64,000 nt of DNA from Kryptolebias marmoratus. Its lineage: Eukaryota; Chordata; Actinopteri; Cyprinodontiformes; Rivulidae. Below are positions 55,177 to 64,000 of this stretch, piece after piece (within the stretch, counting starts at the first letter, position 1; each line of letters starts with the position of its first letter). Location: positions 30,759,253 through 30,823,252 of the forward strand of contig NC_051445.1 in assembly GCF_001649575.2 (NCBI RefSeq). Reading direction: 5' to 3'. The notes under the pieces are model-generated. The model did not search any database. It was given only the letters and a program-made list of their open reading frames with translations, and had not been told where the DNA came from. The translations under genes were made by a program, and so were the position numbers.

Positions 55177-55649
55177 TGTGGAGTGACGAAAGCAAACCCA
55201 GAGCGCAGACTCATATTAACAAACAATAATTTATTAAAGAACGAAACACAAAACAAAAGCTGACGTGGCAGCAAAAACAAAATAAAGAACAAACTAAAAC
55301 TAACATAAATAGAAACAGGGACAAGCAGGACGGAAAACGAACAACCAGAAACGAGCTACAAACCAGAGACAAACCTTAGACAATGGACCAGCGAGGTATG
55401 GAGAGAAATGACCAGGTTTTAAAGACTGGGGATAACGAGGTGAGTGGGAACAGGTGGACTGATTGCTAAGTAGGGACAGGTGAAGATGGGAGTGTCTGAC
55501 AGAGAAGTGAATGACTGGGGGAGAATGAACATGAACATGAACATGAGACAAAAACGAAAAGTACAACCAAACAAAACAAAAACCAAAGAACTAAAATCAA
55601 AATAAAACAAAAACAAAACCTAGAAAAAAAACCAAATCACCACAAAACC

Positions 55650-56767
55650 AAATGAGGTATTTACCTTAAATTTCTCTCTTTAAATTTAGAGTAGCTATTA
55701 TTTCCGAGTGGATTATTAACTTTAAAGATTGTACTTGAATGCACCAATAAGTATTACATTGTTTACATCTCTTGCCACAAAAAGTTTTGCAACTGCAAAA
55801 CAAAAACATACAGAAGTCTTCAGGATGTGTATATTCATTGTAAATGTGATTGTACAATCTTAAAAACAAGAAGGTATGAAGAGACGTTAAAGTGTTACCA
55901 CATTACAATTCTTAGCTAAAGAAAAAAGATGTGTTTTATACATTTAATATCTGTGGTTCTCCCTTCAGAATAGTAAAAGCCTATTAAATTCAAGTAGAAT
56001 GCGGGCCAGCTAGGGCAAATTGGCGACTCTCTGCAAAACACAAAGAGGACGGTCATCGCCAAAACTGTGAATGGGTTGGTTTAACTCACAAATTGTGATT
56101 GGCCCAAATAATGAAAAGGGCTTTAGTGAGTAGACTGGACTTGCAAAATGATTGGCCAATCCACAGAGTCAGGAAGTAGGTGCTCCAAAATAGGCTGCAA
56201 CAGCAAGAGACCTCCTTTGGGGTTAAAGAAAAAAAAAAAACAACTTAAAAACCATGTTCACAAAGTGGAATGTGCTACTAATGTAAGTTTAGAATAATTT
56301 AATAAGAATACATTTTTTGTCAAGTTCACTGTTTTAGTCATTGTTTTATGCCAAAACCAAAACTAAAATTTCAGTAAACCCAATTTCACAGCCATAATTG
56401 TAAAACAATGAATAAAACAATCAAGAAAACAGGTAGTGGTGTTTTGGGCTTCCTGAATTGGGCAACACTGCAGTTTGTTTCATCAAAATATAGTTCATCT
56501 GTTTGTGGTTTTTCCAGAATTTAAACTAAAAGTAGATGTTTAATCTACGAATGCTTGGACTGATTGGAGTTGCTTGGCACTCTCACTGTGGTACTTTCAG
56601 ATAAATGTTGCTAGAAAGTTCTCTCATCCTTAATAAATTGGTTCTTCATTGTTTGATGTAACAAAGCAGAAACAGGTTTAAAATTCCTGAGTCCAAACAC
56701 TTCAGTCACCTTTCTTCTGCATGTCTGATGTACTTTTTGTTGAAACCAAATTTATTGTGTTTTACAG
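55650..56767. other. Intron sequence upstream of exon C, no gene seen
   Basis: AT-rich unique sequence. A pyrimidine-rich TTTATTGTGTTTTACAG ends it as the exon C acceptor. Confidence 0.6.
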
Positions 56768-56881
56768 ACTGGTACCTGGGACCCAGCTAGTGGCCTGAAC
56801 ATGACGGACAACCAGAAGGGAAAAACAACTAATGTCTCTGACTCACTGTCTAATCGATCCCTGATTGTTTCCACCATATTG
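56768..56881 (+). CDS. grik2: Kainate glutamate receptor exon C (grik2)
   Basis: Exactly 38 codons, phase 0, between GTTTTACAG and GTAATTTA. The peptide [19 protein letters not shown] then [19 protein letters not shown] follows exon B (...LEK|TGTW...). It links the amino-terminal domain to the S1 half of the ligand-binding domain, which would begin with EEP... in the next exon. Three N-glycosylation sequons are present (NMT, NVS, NRS). [12 protein letters not shown] and the QKGK segment match GRIK2 specifically; GRIK1 and GRIK3 differ at WDPAS, which is the main basis for the symbol. Intron B-C is 18,497 bases. Confidence 0.93.
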
Positions 56882-56934
56882 GTAATTTATCTAGTTTCTT
56901 GCTAATGTGTTTTCTGAATGTACATCTATAATTT

Positions 56935-57037
56935 ATTCACTTTTGAAGTCAACCCCATTTAAGATGGCCACAACAATGAAGTGACCTTACCGAACCCAAA
57001 CACGTGGCTATAAATCAGTCAATTTAATAGATAATTC
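56935..57037 (-). repeat. Rpt-A copy, left part
   Basis: AAGTCAACCCCATTTAAGAT and GTGGCTATAAATCAGTCAAT; it continues at 57420 with ATGCTAAAATTTGGTGTGG after an insert. Confidence 0.65.
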
Positions 57038-57419
57038 AATCTGGAGAGACTCACACAGAAGTTCTTTGGTGCTCGGACCCCGGTGGAAAATGTGCACACT
57101 GAGGATCACCGAGCTTTGATGAACAGCTCAAGACGACGGTCAGGGCAGTCTTCCGCTCCTGGGCCCAGACACTGGTGTTGGAACGGAGCATGGAGGAACC
57201 CGGATGACAAGGGTGGAGATGGGGAGGAGGCGAGTTGAAGCACAGCTGGGAAGCAGGTGGATCCGTGAATGATTCGCCTTTTAAAACAGTTTCTGAGTGG
57301 TGATTGGCTGAGATGGAATCGGGTCCCGGTGCTGTTTTGCTGAGGTGGAGATGAGGCAATTGGATGACGCAGGTAAGGTGGAGAGAGTCTCCCAGTCTGA
57401 ATTTTCGCCTAGGCTTCAT
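57038..57419 (-). mobile_element. GC-rich insert in Rpt-A, possibly a solo LTR
   Basis: About 380 bases interrupt Rpt-A between AGATAATT and ATGCTAAAATTTGG. On the minus strand there is a CCAAT box (CAGCCAATCACC) about 20 bases before TTTTAAAAGG, then CTCC- and CACC-rich text ending in TGAGTCTCTCCAGATTG. This promoter-like order fits an LTR, but no clear TG...CA ends, poly(A) signal or duplication could be fixed. The 122-codon frame reading through it has no motif. Confidence 0.35.
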
Positions 57420-57474
57420 TATGCTAAAATTTGGTGTGGTAGTAGCTGATTGTCCTTTCCAACGAGTGGCAGCT

Positions 57475-58490
57475 GTGGTGATATCGGATGGGTTAACATC
57501 TTCATTAGAAAATTATATTGATTACATTTAAACAACAGCACCTGATACAGGATAAAAAACTTTTAAAATATCTTATCTTTATTTCCTCCACAATGACAAT
57601 ACCAGCATGAGGCAAAGTCAGAAAACTCTGGGCTGGACTGGAATGTGTGCTCTAACTGTAGTATATGTTAATTATATTTATCACAACTGCTTTTCAACAC
57701 ATTGCACCAAACCTCTTTTTTGGAGATTACTGAATGTGTAAAATGCTAACACTGTTAGCTTGTTCTTTTGCAGGAACCAAGTAAAACAAAAGCTACAATA
57801 TTCTGTTTGTCCATTTGAATATTGTTTGGTCTGAATGTTCAGCTTCTTCACTTCCAGTTTTTTCTTCAAAAACATTAGTGAAATGGATAATAAAGTAAAT
57901 AATCCCCCATATTCATGCTAATGCTTATCATAGTTACATTTCTCCATCTGCAGTTTGCAAACAGAAGCTCAGAGGACTTCTCGTTACATCCACTCTCATT
58001 GGCTCAAGGCTTTGGCCTTTGGGCTGAAGAGAATTAATTTAAATAAGCAGCAAATCCAGGGGGAGTGGCCTAACACCTGTCAGTCACTCAACTCTATAAA
58101 GATAAAAGACATCTTATTCTTCTTTTGTTTGGACTATAAAAAAGATAAAATACATCTTATTCTTCTTTTGTTTGGACTATAAAAATTAGCCCATTTGGAA
58201 GAAGTGTTTTTCTTGTGAGTTGATGGGGCTGATGTTGTTCTAGACTTATATATATATAAATATAATTAAGTAAAGTTAAGGAGTGCTTAGTCCTGCTAAC
58301 TCATTAATACCAGCCATTCCTGTTTACAACCCATACTTCAAGAACTAACAAATTGAGATTTTTTTCTTTCAACTGCTCCCTTTTGTAGTGGTCACCACAG
58401 TGAATGAACTCGCATTAAGATTTGGTAATTTTTTTACGTCGAATGCCCTTGGTGATGCAACCTGGGCTCAAACCCAGTCTTTGTCAGGAT
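57475..58490. other. Intron sequence, no gene seen; 44-bp tandem duplication
   Basis: CATCTTATTCTTCTTTTGTT plus TGGACTATAAAAA is duplicated at about 58097-58184. Bases 58360-58490 and 59041-59085 belong to one older repeat that the next solo LTR splits (AACCCAGTCT / GTCTCAGGATTACG). Confidence 0.55.
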
Positions 58491-58491
58491 C

Positions 58492-59040
58492 GGTGGATAA
58501 TGAGATGAACCCTGAGCTCATTATTTAAGAATGAAAATTTATTTCTAAACAGAAAACAAGAAAACAAAAAGCTGACGGAGCAGCAAATCTAAACATAACA
58601 AAAATCCAAATCAATACAAAAAGGCGAGGCGAGGCGAGGCGAGGCAGGACAAGGCGAAGCGGGACAAGGCAAGCAAAACAAGGAACGAGAACAATAGGAG
58701 ACGAGAGATACAAGCAAACCAGAGACACAAGACGAGAGGGAAAACCAGACAACGCATGAAGCAACAAGCAAAGAGAAAGAATGAACCGGCGAGGAAGTGG
58801 AGAAGGTGACCAGGTTTCAAAGACAGGGGTAATCAGGGGAAGTGAGCACAGGTGAGTGATTACAATTAGGACCAGGTGAAGATGGGCGTGGTAGAAAGAA
58901 AAGATAAACAGAGAAGTGAATGATGACGGGAAACAAAGACACAAGGCACAAAATAAATAAATAACAAAATAAAATGAAAAGAAAAAATAACCCAAGAACC
59001 AAAGCCAAAAGCACACTCAAAAATACTTGAATTCATGATA
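58492..59040 (-). mobile_element. Solo LTR, family L, diverged
   Basis: Begins TGTCAGGATCGG. Internal landmarks match the family: GCTGACGGAGCAGCAAA, GGTTTCAAAGACAGGGGTAA and GTGAGCACAGGTGAGTGATT. The end is degraded (CATGATA for CATGACA). GTCTT before and GTCTC after suggest a decayed 5-bp duplication. It contains a short GGCGA-type expansion at 58621-58645. Confidence 0.7.
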
Positions 59041-59084
59041 GTCTCAGGATTACGAGGCTGTGGCACTGATCACTGATCTACTGT

Positions 59085-59351
59085 GGCCCCTTTCATGAAC
59101 CACTCAATAGATTTTAAAAAAAAGCTCTCAAAGTAATATTTGGATGTACAACTACAACTGATTATCATTTGGAATCAACTCAATTCAAGATGGCAGTCAC
59201 ATCCTATTCACCTTAGCCAATACTAAAAAGGCTCTAACTTTCTTAGTTTTACAGGTAATAAATTAAAGTTTATGTGGTAATAGCTGAGAGTCATCCTTAA
59301 CCCAAACACTGTCTCACAACATAATTTACAAGGTTTGACCAAAATGGCTAA
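59085..59351 (-). repeat. Rpt-A copy split by a MITE, left part
   Basis: TTCATGAACCACTCAATAG, GAATCAACTCAATTCAAGAT and GTAATAGCTGAGAGTCATCC run to ACCAAAATGGCTAA. The right part resumes at 60039 with TAAAACTCATCAACTCATCA. Confidence 0.75.
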
Positions 59352-60038
59352 GGTCGTATTCAGACCTGACACATTTGGTTTGCTTTAATCGAAGCAGAGT
59401 TCGTTTCCAGCGTTGGTCCGGACTTTTTGTGGAGGTGTGAGTACAGTCATGTGAACTCTGGTGCGGCTCAAACAACCGGACCGAGACCCGCTTTTTGAGG
59501 TGGTCTCGGTCCGCTTCCAAACGAACTCTGGTGCGGTTCACTTCTGGTGTGAATACAGACCGGACTTGAACTGAACTAACTACGTAAAGCATGCACCTTT
59601 TTGGACTTCACAGGCCACCGTTGCTAAGCATCATGGGACAAATAGCATTATTTGCTTCTTCGAGTTGCGGCACCTATTTGCTGGCGCCGTTCCAAAATTA
59701 GAAGTAAAACGTCATTAAACCAACGTTAAATGAGCTGCTCTTGAATTTCAAAATGGTACTGTAATTGTACAAACAGAACGAATGTGCACATAACAAATAC
59801 AGCACGCAGGACTTCCATCTTTATTTCCAGGTCTGTGCTCTGTGCTCCAACCGCTGCCCCCGTCTTTCTGTCCAATGGGAGCAATGACCGTCACCCATGT
59901 GGGTTTGTTTATAAATTATAGTCCGCTTACAAAAAAGCACGATGTGAATGCAAACCGCACCAAACGAAAAAAATAAAGTCCACTTTTGGTCCGGAGCAAA
60001 CAAGCGGACCAAAGGATTTTCCTGGTGTGAATACACCC
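59352..60038. mobile_element. PIF/Harbinger-type MITE with TAA duplication
   Basis: The termini GGTCGTATTCAGACCTG and (opposite strand) GGGTGTATTCACACCAG match at 13 of 17 positions. The flanking triplet TAA is duplicated (59349-59351, 60039-60041), the TWA-type target of PIF/Harbinger. The interior is non-coding with mirrored words (TTGGTCCGGACTTTTTG and TTTTGGTCCGGAGCAAACAA; AACTCTGGTGCGG twice). Length 687. The related Rpt-A copy at about 10704 shows the site without insertion. Confidence 0.8.
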
Positions 60039-60180
60039 TAAAACTCATCAACTCATCATTTCTCATTATAAGATGATCACAGTTAAAACATGATCTCAAT
60101 TTTAAAACGTGGCATGAAACGTGGCAGGTGATATGCATTTCATCCAGGAATGCTAGGCCTTTTGTTGCAGTGAGGATACT
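60039..60180 (-). repeat. Rpt-A copy, right part
   Basis: ATTATAAGATGATCACAGTT and GTGATATGCATTTCATCCAG complete the copy interrupted at 59351. Confidence 0.7.
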
Positions 60181-60263
60181 GTAGATAATGTCAGTGGAAA
60201 TGAATCTAAGAGTTGCTTATAGTCTGTGTCTAAAGGTGTTACGGCCACCAAGGACCCAACATA

Positions 60264-61352
60264 CACTCCTGATCAAAATCTTAAGACCAGTCAAAAAATT
60301 GCAAGAATTTGCATTTTGCACTATTGGATCTTAAGAAGGTTCTAAGTAGAGCTTCACAATGTTAAAAGAAGAAATCAGCGTAAGAGACAAAAACTTNNNN
60401 NNNNNNNNNNNNNNNNNNNNNNNNNNNNNNNNNNNNNNNNNNNNNNNNNNNNNNNNNNNNNNNNNNNNNNNNNNNNNNNNNNNNNNNNNNNNNNNNNNNN
60501 NNNNNNNNNNNNNNNNNNNNNNNNNNNNNNNNNNNNNNNNNNNNNNNNNNNNNNNNNNNNNNNNNNNNNNNNNNNNNNNNNNNNNNNNNNNNNNNNNNNN
60601 NNNNNNNNNNNNNNNNNNNNNNNNNNNNNNNNNNNNNNNNNNNNNNNNNNNNNNNNNNNNNNNNNNNNNNNNNNNNNNNNNNNNNNNNNNNNNNNNNNNN
60701 NNNNNNNNNNNGGGAACATGCAGGATGGTCCAAAAGAGTGATGTTATTCTCTTGGAAGAACTCCTTTGTCAGGCGGGCATTGTGAACTGCAGCATTGTCC
60801 AGTTGAAAAACCCAATCATTACCACACAGACGAGGGCCCTCAGTCATGAGGGATGCCCGCTGCAACATCGCCACATAGCCAGCTGATGTTTGATGCCCCT
60901 GCACAACCTGAAGCTCCATTGTTCCATTGAAGGAAAACGCACCCCAAATCATGATGGCGCCCCCATCACTGTGCCGTGTAGAAAACATCTCAGGTGGGAT
61001 CTCCTTGTCATGCCAGTAACGTTGGAAGCCATCAGGACCATCAAGGTTAAATTTTTTCTCATCAGAGAAGACAACTTTCTTACACCTTTCAATGTCCCAT
61101 GTTTGGTGCACCCTAGCAAAGTCCAAACTGGCAATTTTGTGGTGTTGAAGAAGACGTGGCTTTTGAAGACGTTTTTTGTTTCTGAAGCCTTTCTCTCGCA
61201 GATGCCGTCTGATGGTTATTGGGCTGCAGTCAGCACCAGTAATGGTCTTAATTTGGGTGGAGGATCGTCCCGTTTTGCCATCAGGAGGTCTTGACAGTGT
61301 AAAGACTTGATAGAAAATGACATGGAATCCAGATTTTTGCACAGCTTTTGGC
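60264..61352 (-). mobile_element. Second Tc1-like transposon, truncated
   Basis: The left end (CACTCCTGATCAAAATCTTA) follows a TA. Minus-strand transposase runs from about 61296: [18 protein letters not shown], then [20 protein letters not shown] (second helix-turn-helix). Next come [16 protein letters not shown] with the first Asp, [16 protein letters not shown], and [13 protein letters not shown] with the second Asp. The third catalytic residue falls in the gap (60397-60711). N-terminal residues and the second TIR are missing at the junction with the Gmr1-like element. A different lineage from the 46896 element. Confidence 0.88.
60397..60711. other. Assembly gap (315 N)
   Basis: Within the Tc1 transposase C-terminal region. 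Confidence 0.99.
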
Positions 61353-61545
61353 TTTTAAAGACGCTCGATATAAGGCTTAAACATATTAATATGACATAGG
61401 TGGGATGTACGCCTTCGATCAGGAGTAGCGACCAAATAATCTCGATCCCCGACCTTCTTCGTGATCGTATAGGGGTCACTGTAGCGCGCTTGTAAGCTGG
61501 AACCAGGAACCGGAAGTAACGCTAACACTTTGTCACCAGGCTCAA
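61353..61545 (-). pseudogene. Integrase C-terminal GPY/F-type module
   Basis: Minus-strand frame EFEPGDKVLALLPVPGSSLQ, ARYSDPYTITKKVGDRDYLV and CHINMFKPYIERL. This is the chromatin/DNA-contact module that follows the catalytic core in Gmr1-like and related Ty3/Gypsy integrases. It is separated by a frame change from the core at 61542-62021. The Tc1 fragment begins immediately after. Confidence 0.7.
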
Positions 61546-62562
61546 AAACTCATTGCCGTATTTCTGTCAAATAAAGACTTCATTTTAGCCTGTGCAGTTT
61601 TAAGATTTTCTTTAGCCATCTCGCAGGCACGGCTCAGCTTCAACCGAAAGTTACTGACGTAGTCCAATAAATTTTGGTCGGAGTTTTCACACAACCACTT
61701 CTCTTTCAATAGCTTTAAAGGACCACGAACAGTGTGAGCAAAAACCAAGTCCGATGGGCTAAACCCCAGAGACTCCTGAACCACCTCCCGTATAGCAAAC
61801 AGTTGTAAATGTACCCCTTCATCCCAGTCTTTTTCGAACTCCAAACAGTAGGTGCGAAGCATTGTTTTTAACGTTTGATGGAAACGCTCGAGTGCGCCCT
61901 GACTTTCCGGGTGATAAGCGCTGGAATGACTGTGCTTTATGTCAAGTTGATTTAAAACCTGCGCAAACACTTTAGACATAAAGTTAGACCCTCTTTCAGT
62001 CTGCACAACCCGGCAAACCACACAATGAAAAAAACTTTGTTAATGCTCTCACCACTACCGGCGTAGAGATTTTACGCACCGGAAAAACCTCTGGAAAACG
62101 AGTAGAGGTGCACATCACTGTTACCAAGAACTTATTCCCCGCTTTGGTTCGAGGCAACGGACCCACACAGTCAACCAATACTCTCTCAAATGGTTCAGAG
62201 ATGGCTGGAATGGGGCACAAAGGGGCGGGAGGAATCGTCTGATTTGGCTTCCCAAATACTTGGCAGAAATGACACGAATTACAGTAGCGCACAACATCGC
62301 TCTTTAAACTCGGCCAAAAGAAATGACGCAAAATGCGATCATACGTTTTTCTTATGCCAAGATGACCGGCTAATGGATTATCATGTGCCAACCGCAAAAT
62401 TTCTGAACGATATGGAGCTGGAACAACAATCTGTTTCACAATACTCCACTCTTCAGCAGGAGATACATTCAAAGGCATCCACTTACGCATTAAAAGCCCA
62501 TCATGCAAGAAGTAGCCAGTAGAAATGGAGGCAGACTTATCTGGTAATGCATTGTTAAACAA
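61542..62562 (-). pseudogene. Gmr1-like retrotransposon integrase
   Basis: Two minus-strand frames. The first (62562-61996) holds the H2C2 zinc-binding domain (HDNPLAGHLGIRKTYDRILR, then CNSCHFCQVFGKP) and the start of the catalytic core, VDCVGPLPRTKAGNK, with the first Asp. The second (62021-61542) continues with VQTERGSNFMSKV, where the usual second Asp is Glu, and ESQGALERFHQTLKTML with the catalytic Glu. A frameshift lies near 62010. The D-to-E change and the shift make it inactive. It follows protease directly, with no reverse transcriptase between. Confidence 0.85.
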
Positions 62563-62807
62563 AGGCGAACAAAGCTCTCATCAGCTGCTTGGAGCGTCAT
62601 CAACTGCTGTCTGGACAAGGACAGTGCGTTTGCATCCAACAAGTCCTTCCCCAGACTTCTCTTTAACGGGACATGTTCGGATTCAGTGTTGTACAGAAAA
62701 CTATCACTCAAGTCCCAATCATCTTTGTTTTCCTCTTGTTGACGCTTAAAGGCAGCGCGCGTAACTGCACACGACGTGAATACATCAGGAAACGTACTCA
62801 AGCGCAT
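62490..62807 (-). pseudogene. Linker between protease and integrase
   Basis: Minus-strand frame FPDVFTSCAVTRAAFKRQQE and DDWDLSDSFLYNTE, followed by LSRQQLMTLQAADESFVRLC. These are characteristic of the segment just upstream of the H2C2 domain in Gmr1-like fish elements. No enzyme motif. Confidence 0.65.
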
Positions 62808-63240
62808 CTGGACCAGTACGCAACACCGGGACGGGTGTAACGTCTGGGGTAACCAATACTCGACCCCCAGCCAAGTCGTTGCCCATGATCATTGAAACGC
62901 CTGCTATAGGAAAACTAGGACGCACCTCAACCACAGCGTCCCCAGACCACAGGTCAGACTGGACCACGACTTTGTGCAGAGGAACACCAATGTCTTGCAT
63001 ACCAAAACCACGAACTGGCACATCGGAACCAATCGCAGTGTCATCATCCAACGGCAAACTACCCTCCAAAATTTTCTCACCAGTAAGAGACACAGAAACA
63101 AACCCATCCATAACGAAAGGCTGAAAATCAGCATATTCACAAGGCTTCTGTGTTGAAAAAGACGGAGTAACGTGGTTTAGAGTTTTAATTAGAGCCACCG
63201 ACTTAGCGTTCTTTTTCTTTAAAACCGGGCAATTGGCCAC
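62785..63240 (-). pseudogene. Gmr1-like aspartic protease remnant
   Basis: FVMDGFVSVSLTGEKILEG, VPVRGFGMQDIGVPLHKVVV and MIMGNDLAGGRVLV are readable. The last is the usual C-terminal flap-side block. No D-(S/T)-G active site is present where expected between GEKI and EGSLPL, so about a dozen residues appear deleted. ANCPVLKKK at its start is the end of the zinc knuckle. Confidence 0.7.
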
Positions 63241-63714
63241 AATGTGTCCTCTTTTTTTTACAATAAAAACACGTTACATTAGTTTTTAAATCCAGCCCAG
63301 GATCGGACTTGCAGCAGGTGTATCCGAGTCCACAAGTGAAACAGTTTTCATACATTCCTTACCGTTATTTTCAGATTTGTCACATCTATTAAAGACATGT
63401 GAGCGCTCTAAATTACCCTTGTGCGTCAACATGTACTCGTCAACGAGCATCGCAGCTTTCAACACATCTGACACTTTATTTTCATTCAAGTAGGTGGTAA
63501 CTTTCTCTGGCAAGCTGTTCTTAAAATCTTCCATTAAAACAAGCTGCTTGAGTTGTGCAAAGTCATTAACATTTTTAGAGGCGCACCAGCGATCAAAGAG
63601 AATTTCTTTATCTCTAACAAAATCCACATAAGTTTGATTATAGTGCTTTTTTAATTTACAAAATTTTTGGCGATAAGCTTCAAAATACCAAAATACGAGT
63701 TTATATGACCGCAA
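63241..63714 (-). pseudogene. Gmr1-like gag with SCAN-like region and zinc knuckle
   Basis: Minus-strand frame 63714-63286: YFEAYRQKFCKLKKHYNQTY, EILFDRWCASKNVNDFAQLK, EDFKNSLPEKVTTYLNENKV and LVDEYMLTHKGN form a SCAN-like capsid segment. At 63285-63240 a CFYCKK-RGHIVANC knuckle (C-x2-C-x4-H-x4-C) is visible only if one base of an 8-A run (63253-63264 region) is skipped, so a homopolymer frameshift splits gag from the rest. The N-terminal part is cut off at about 63750 by repeat copy C. Confidence 0.75.
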
Positions 63715-63767
63715 AATAGCACTTTTAACTTTATCAAAATCAAGGCTATCAGCCTTTTTTTTTTTTT

Positions 63768-64000
63768 TTTTTTGCTGCTCTTGGTGGAAGGCGGACGTGT
63801 TTCTTTTCTCTCTGTCTCCTGGTGCCCCCCCCCTGGCTTTCCTTTTTCGAAGCCTCTTTTTACATATTTTCCAAAAATTTAAGGAATATGGATCTGATCA
63901 GCTGGTTTCTCAGCGCAATTGATACAATTTCCTCGACTGGGTGAAGGAGAGTCCAGTCTCGGGATATGTCTCGCTGGATATACAGTGGATTCCTGGCAGG
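63768..64000 (+). mobile_element. Membrane-ORF repeat family, copy C (cut by window end)
   Basis: After a poly-T tract (63752-63771), TGGTGGAAGGCGGACGTG, CGAAGCCTCTTTTTACATAT, GGATCTGATCAGCTGG and CGCTGGATATACAGTGGATT + CCTGGCAGG follow copy B base by base. The ORF start is ATG-less here too (GTGGATTCC). The copy continues beyond the window. It inserted into, or next to, the gag of the Gmr1-like element. Confidence 0.7.

Larger units (their letters stand above)
51912..55644 (-). mobile_element. Family L LTR retrotransposon, gag-only, with 5-bp target duplications
   Basis: Two nearly identical LTRs (51912-52387; 55177-55644, clipped by a gap) in direct orientation enclose 2.8 kb. AAACC at 51907-51911 and at 55645-55649 is an exact 5-bp target duplication, so the element inserted as a unit. 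The sense strand is minus: the LTRs there have TG...CA ends, CTTTAAAACC as TATA-like box and AATAAA. The LTR pair differs at only a handful of positions, indicating a young insertion. The internal region holds a repeat-rich gag-like frame and, near the 3' LTR, a CCHC zinc knuckle. No protease, RT, RNase H or integrase is visible in the sequenced part; two gaps (599 and 794 N) remain. Most likely a non-autonomous element mobilised by a relative. Confidence 0.88.

Noticed and set aside
54044..55186. 380-codon plus-strand ORF
   Set aside because: Most of it is N and the rest is the reverse of the repeat-rich gag-like frame.

Overview
This is a vertebrate nuclear window, almost certainly from a ray-finned (teleost) fish. 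It holds one recognisable host gene and a dense, nested load of transposable elements. The host gene is a kainate-type ionotropic glutamate receptor, best matching grik2, on the + strand. Three consecutive coding exons are visible (27196-27339, 38163-38270, 56768-56881), all phase 0 with AG/GT borders. They encode the end of the amino-terminal domain and the linker into the ligand-binding domain. Introns of about 10.8 and 18.5 kb separate them. No other exon was found, so most of the window is intron. The teleost call rests on the element mix: RTE-type LINEs, Gmr1-like and other Ty3/Gypsy elements, several Tc1 lineages, pogo, hAT and Harbinger MITEs.

Left part (1-27195, upstream intron): a decayed RTE LINE (177-1925), a 2.9 kb foldback carrying THAP-domain exons (5196-8062), a LINE with a clean 12-bp target duplication (8088-9379), and a solo LTR (12418-12899). 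Next come a decayed coding unit of unknown family split by a pogo-type element (15490-17830, insert 16577-17464), a hAT/TTF-like fragment, a CGGBP1-like zinc-finger fragment containing a foldback, and copies of a repeat family with a small membrane-protein ORF (best copy about 23640-25085).

Middle part (27340-38162): hAT-type MITE 28199-28420 with 8-bp duplication, a second THAP foldback (29040-30422), a truncated Ty3/Gypsy element (30423 to about 33450), RTE copy 2 (33775-34640) and a small foldback at 35382-35598. Right part (38271-64000): hAT MITE 39591-39804, an incomplete gag-type LTR element (40071-41960), RTE copy 3, a 1.28 kb foldback (44313-45590), a full-length but broken Tc1 element (46896-48590) and a gag-only LTR element with matching 5-bp duplications (51912-55644). 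After the last exon come a solo LTR, a Harbinger-type MITE inside an older repeat, a Tc1 copy abutting a Gmr1-like element (domain order PR then INT, - strand), and the start of another membrane-ORF repeat.

Nothing here works as an operon or pathway; the order is a history of insertions into grik2 introns. The less ordinary signals are the dispersed repeat encoding a roughly 106-residue single-pass membrane protein, the head-to-head THAP exons, the gag-only LTR element with a zinc knuckle and RGG tail, and several snapback hairpins, one of which removed the catalytic Asp of a reverse transcriptase. All calls come from reading the sequence by eye; no database search or alignment was run. Five runs of N interrupt the window.
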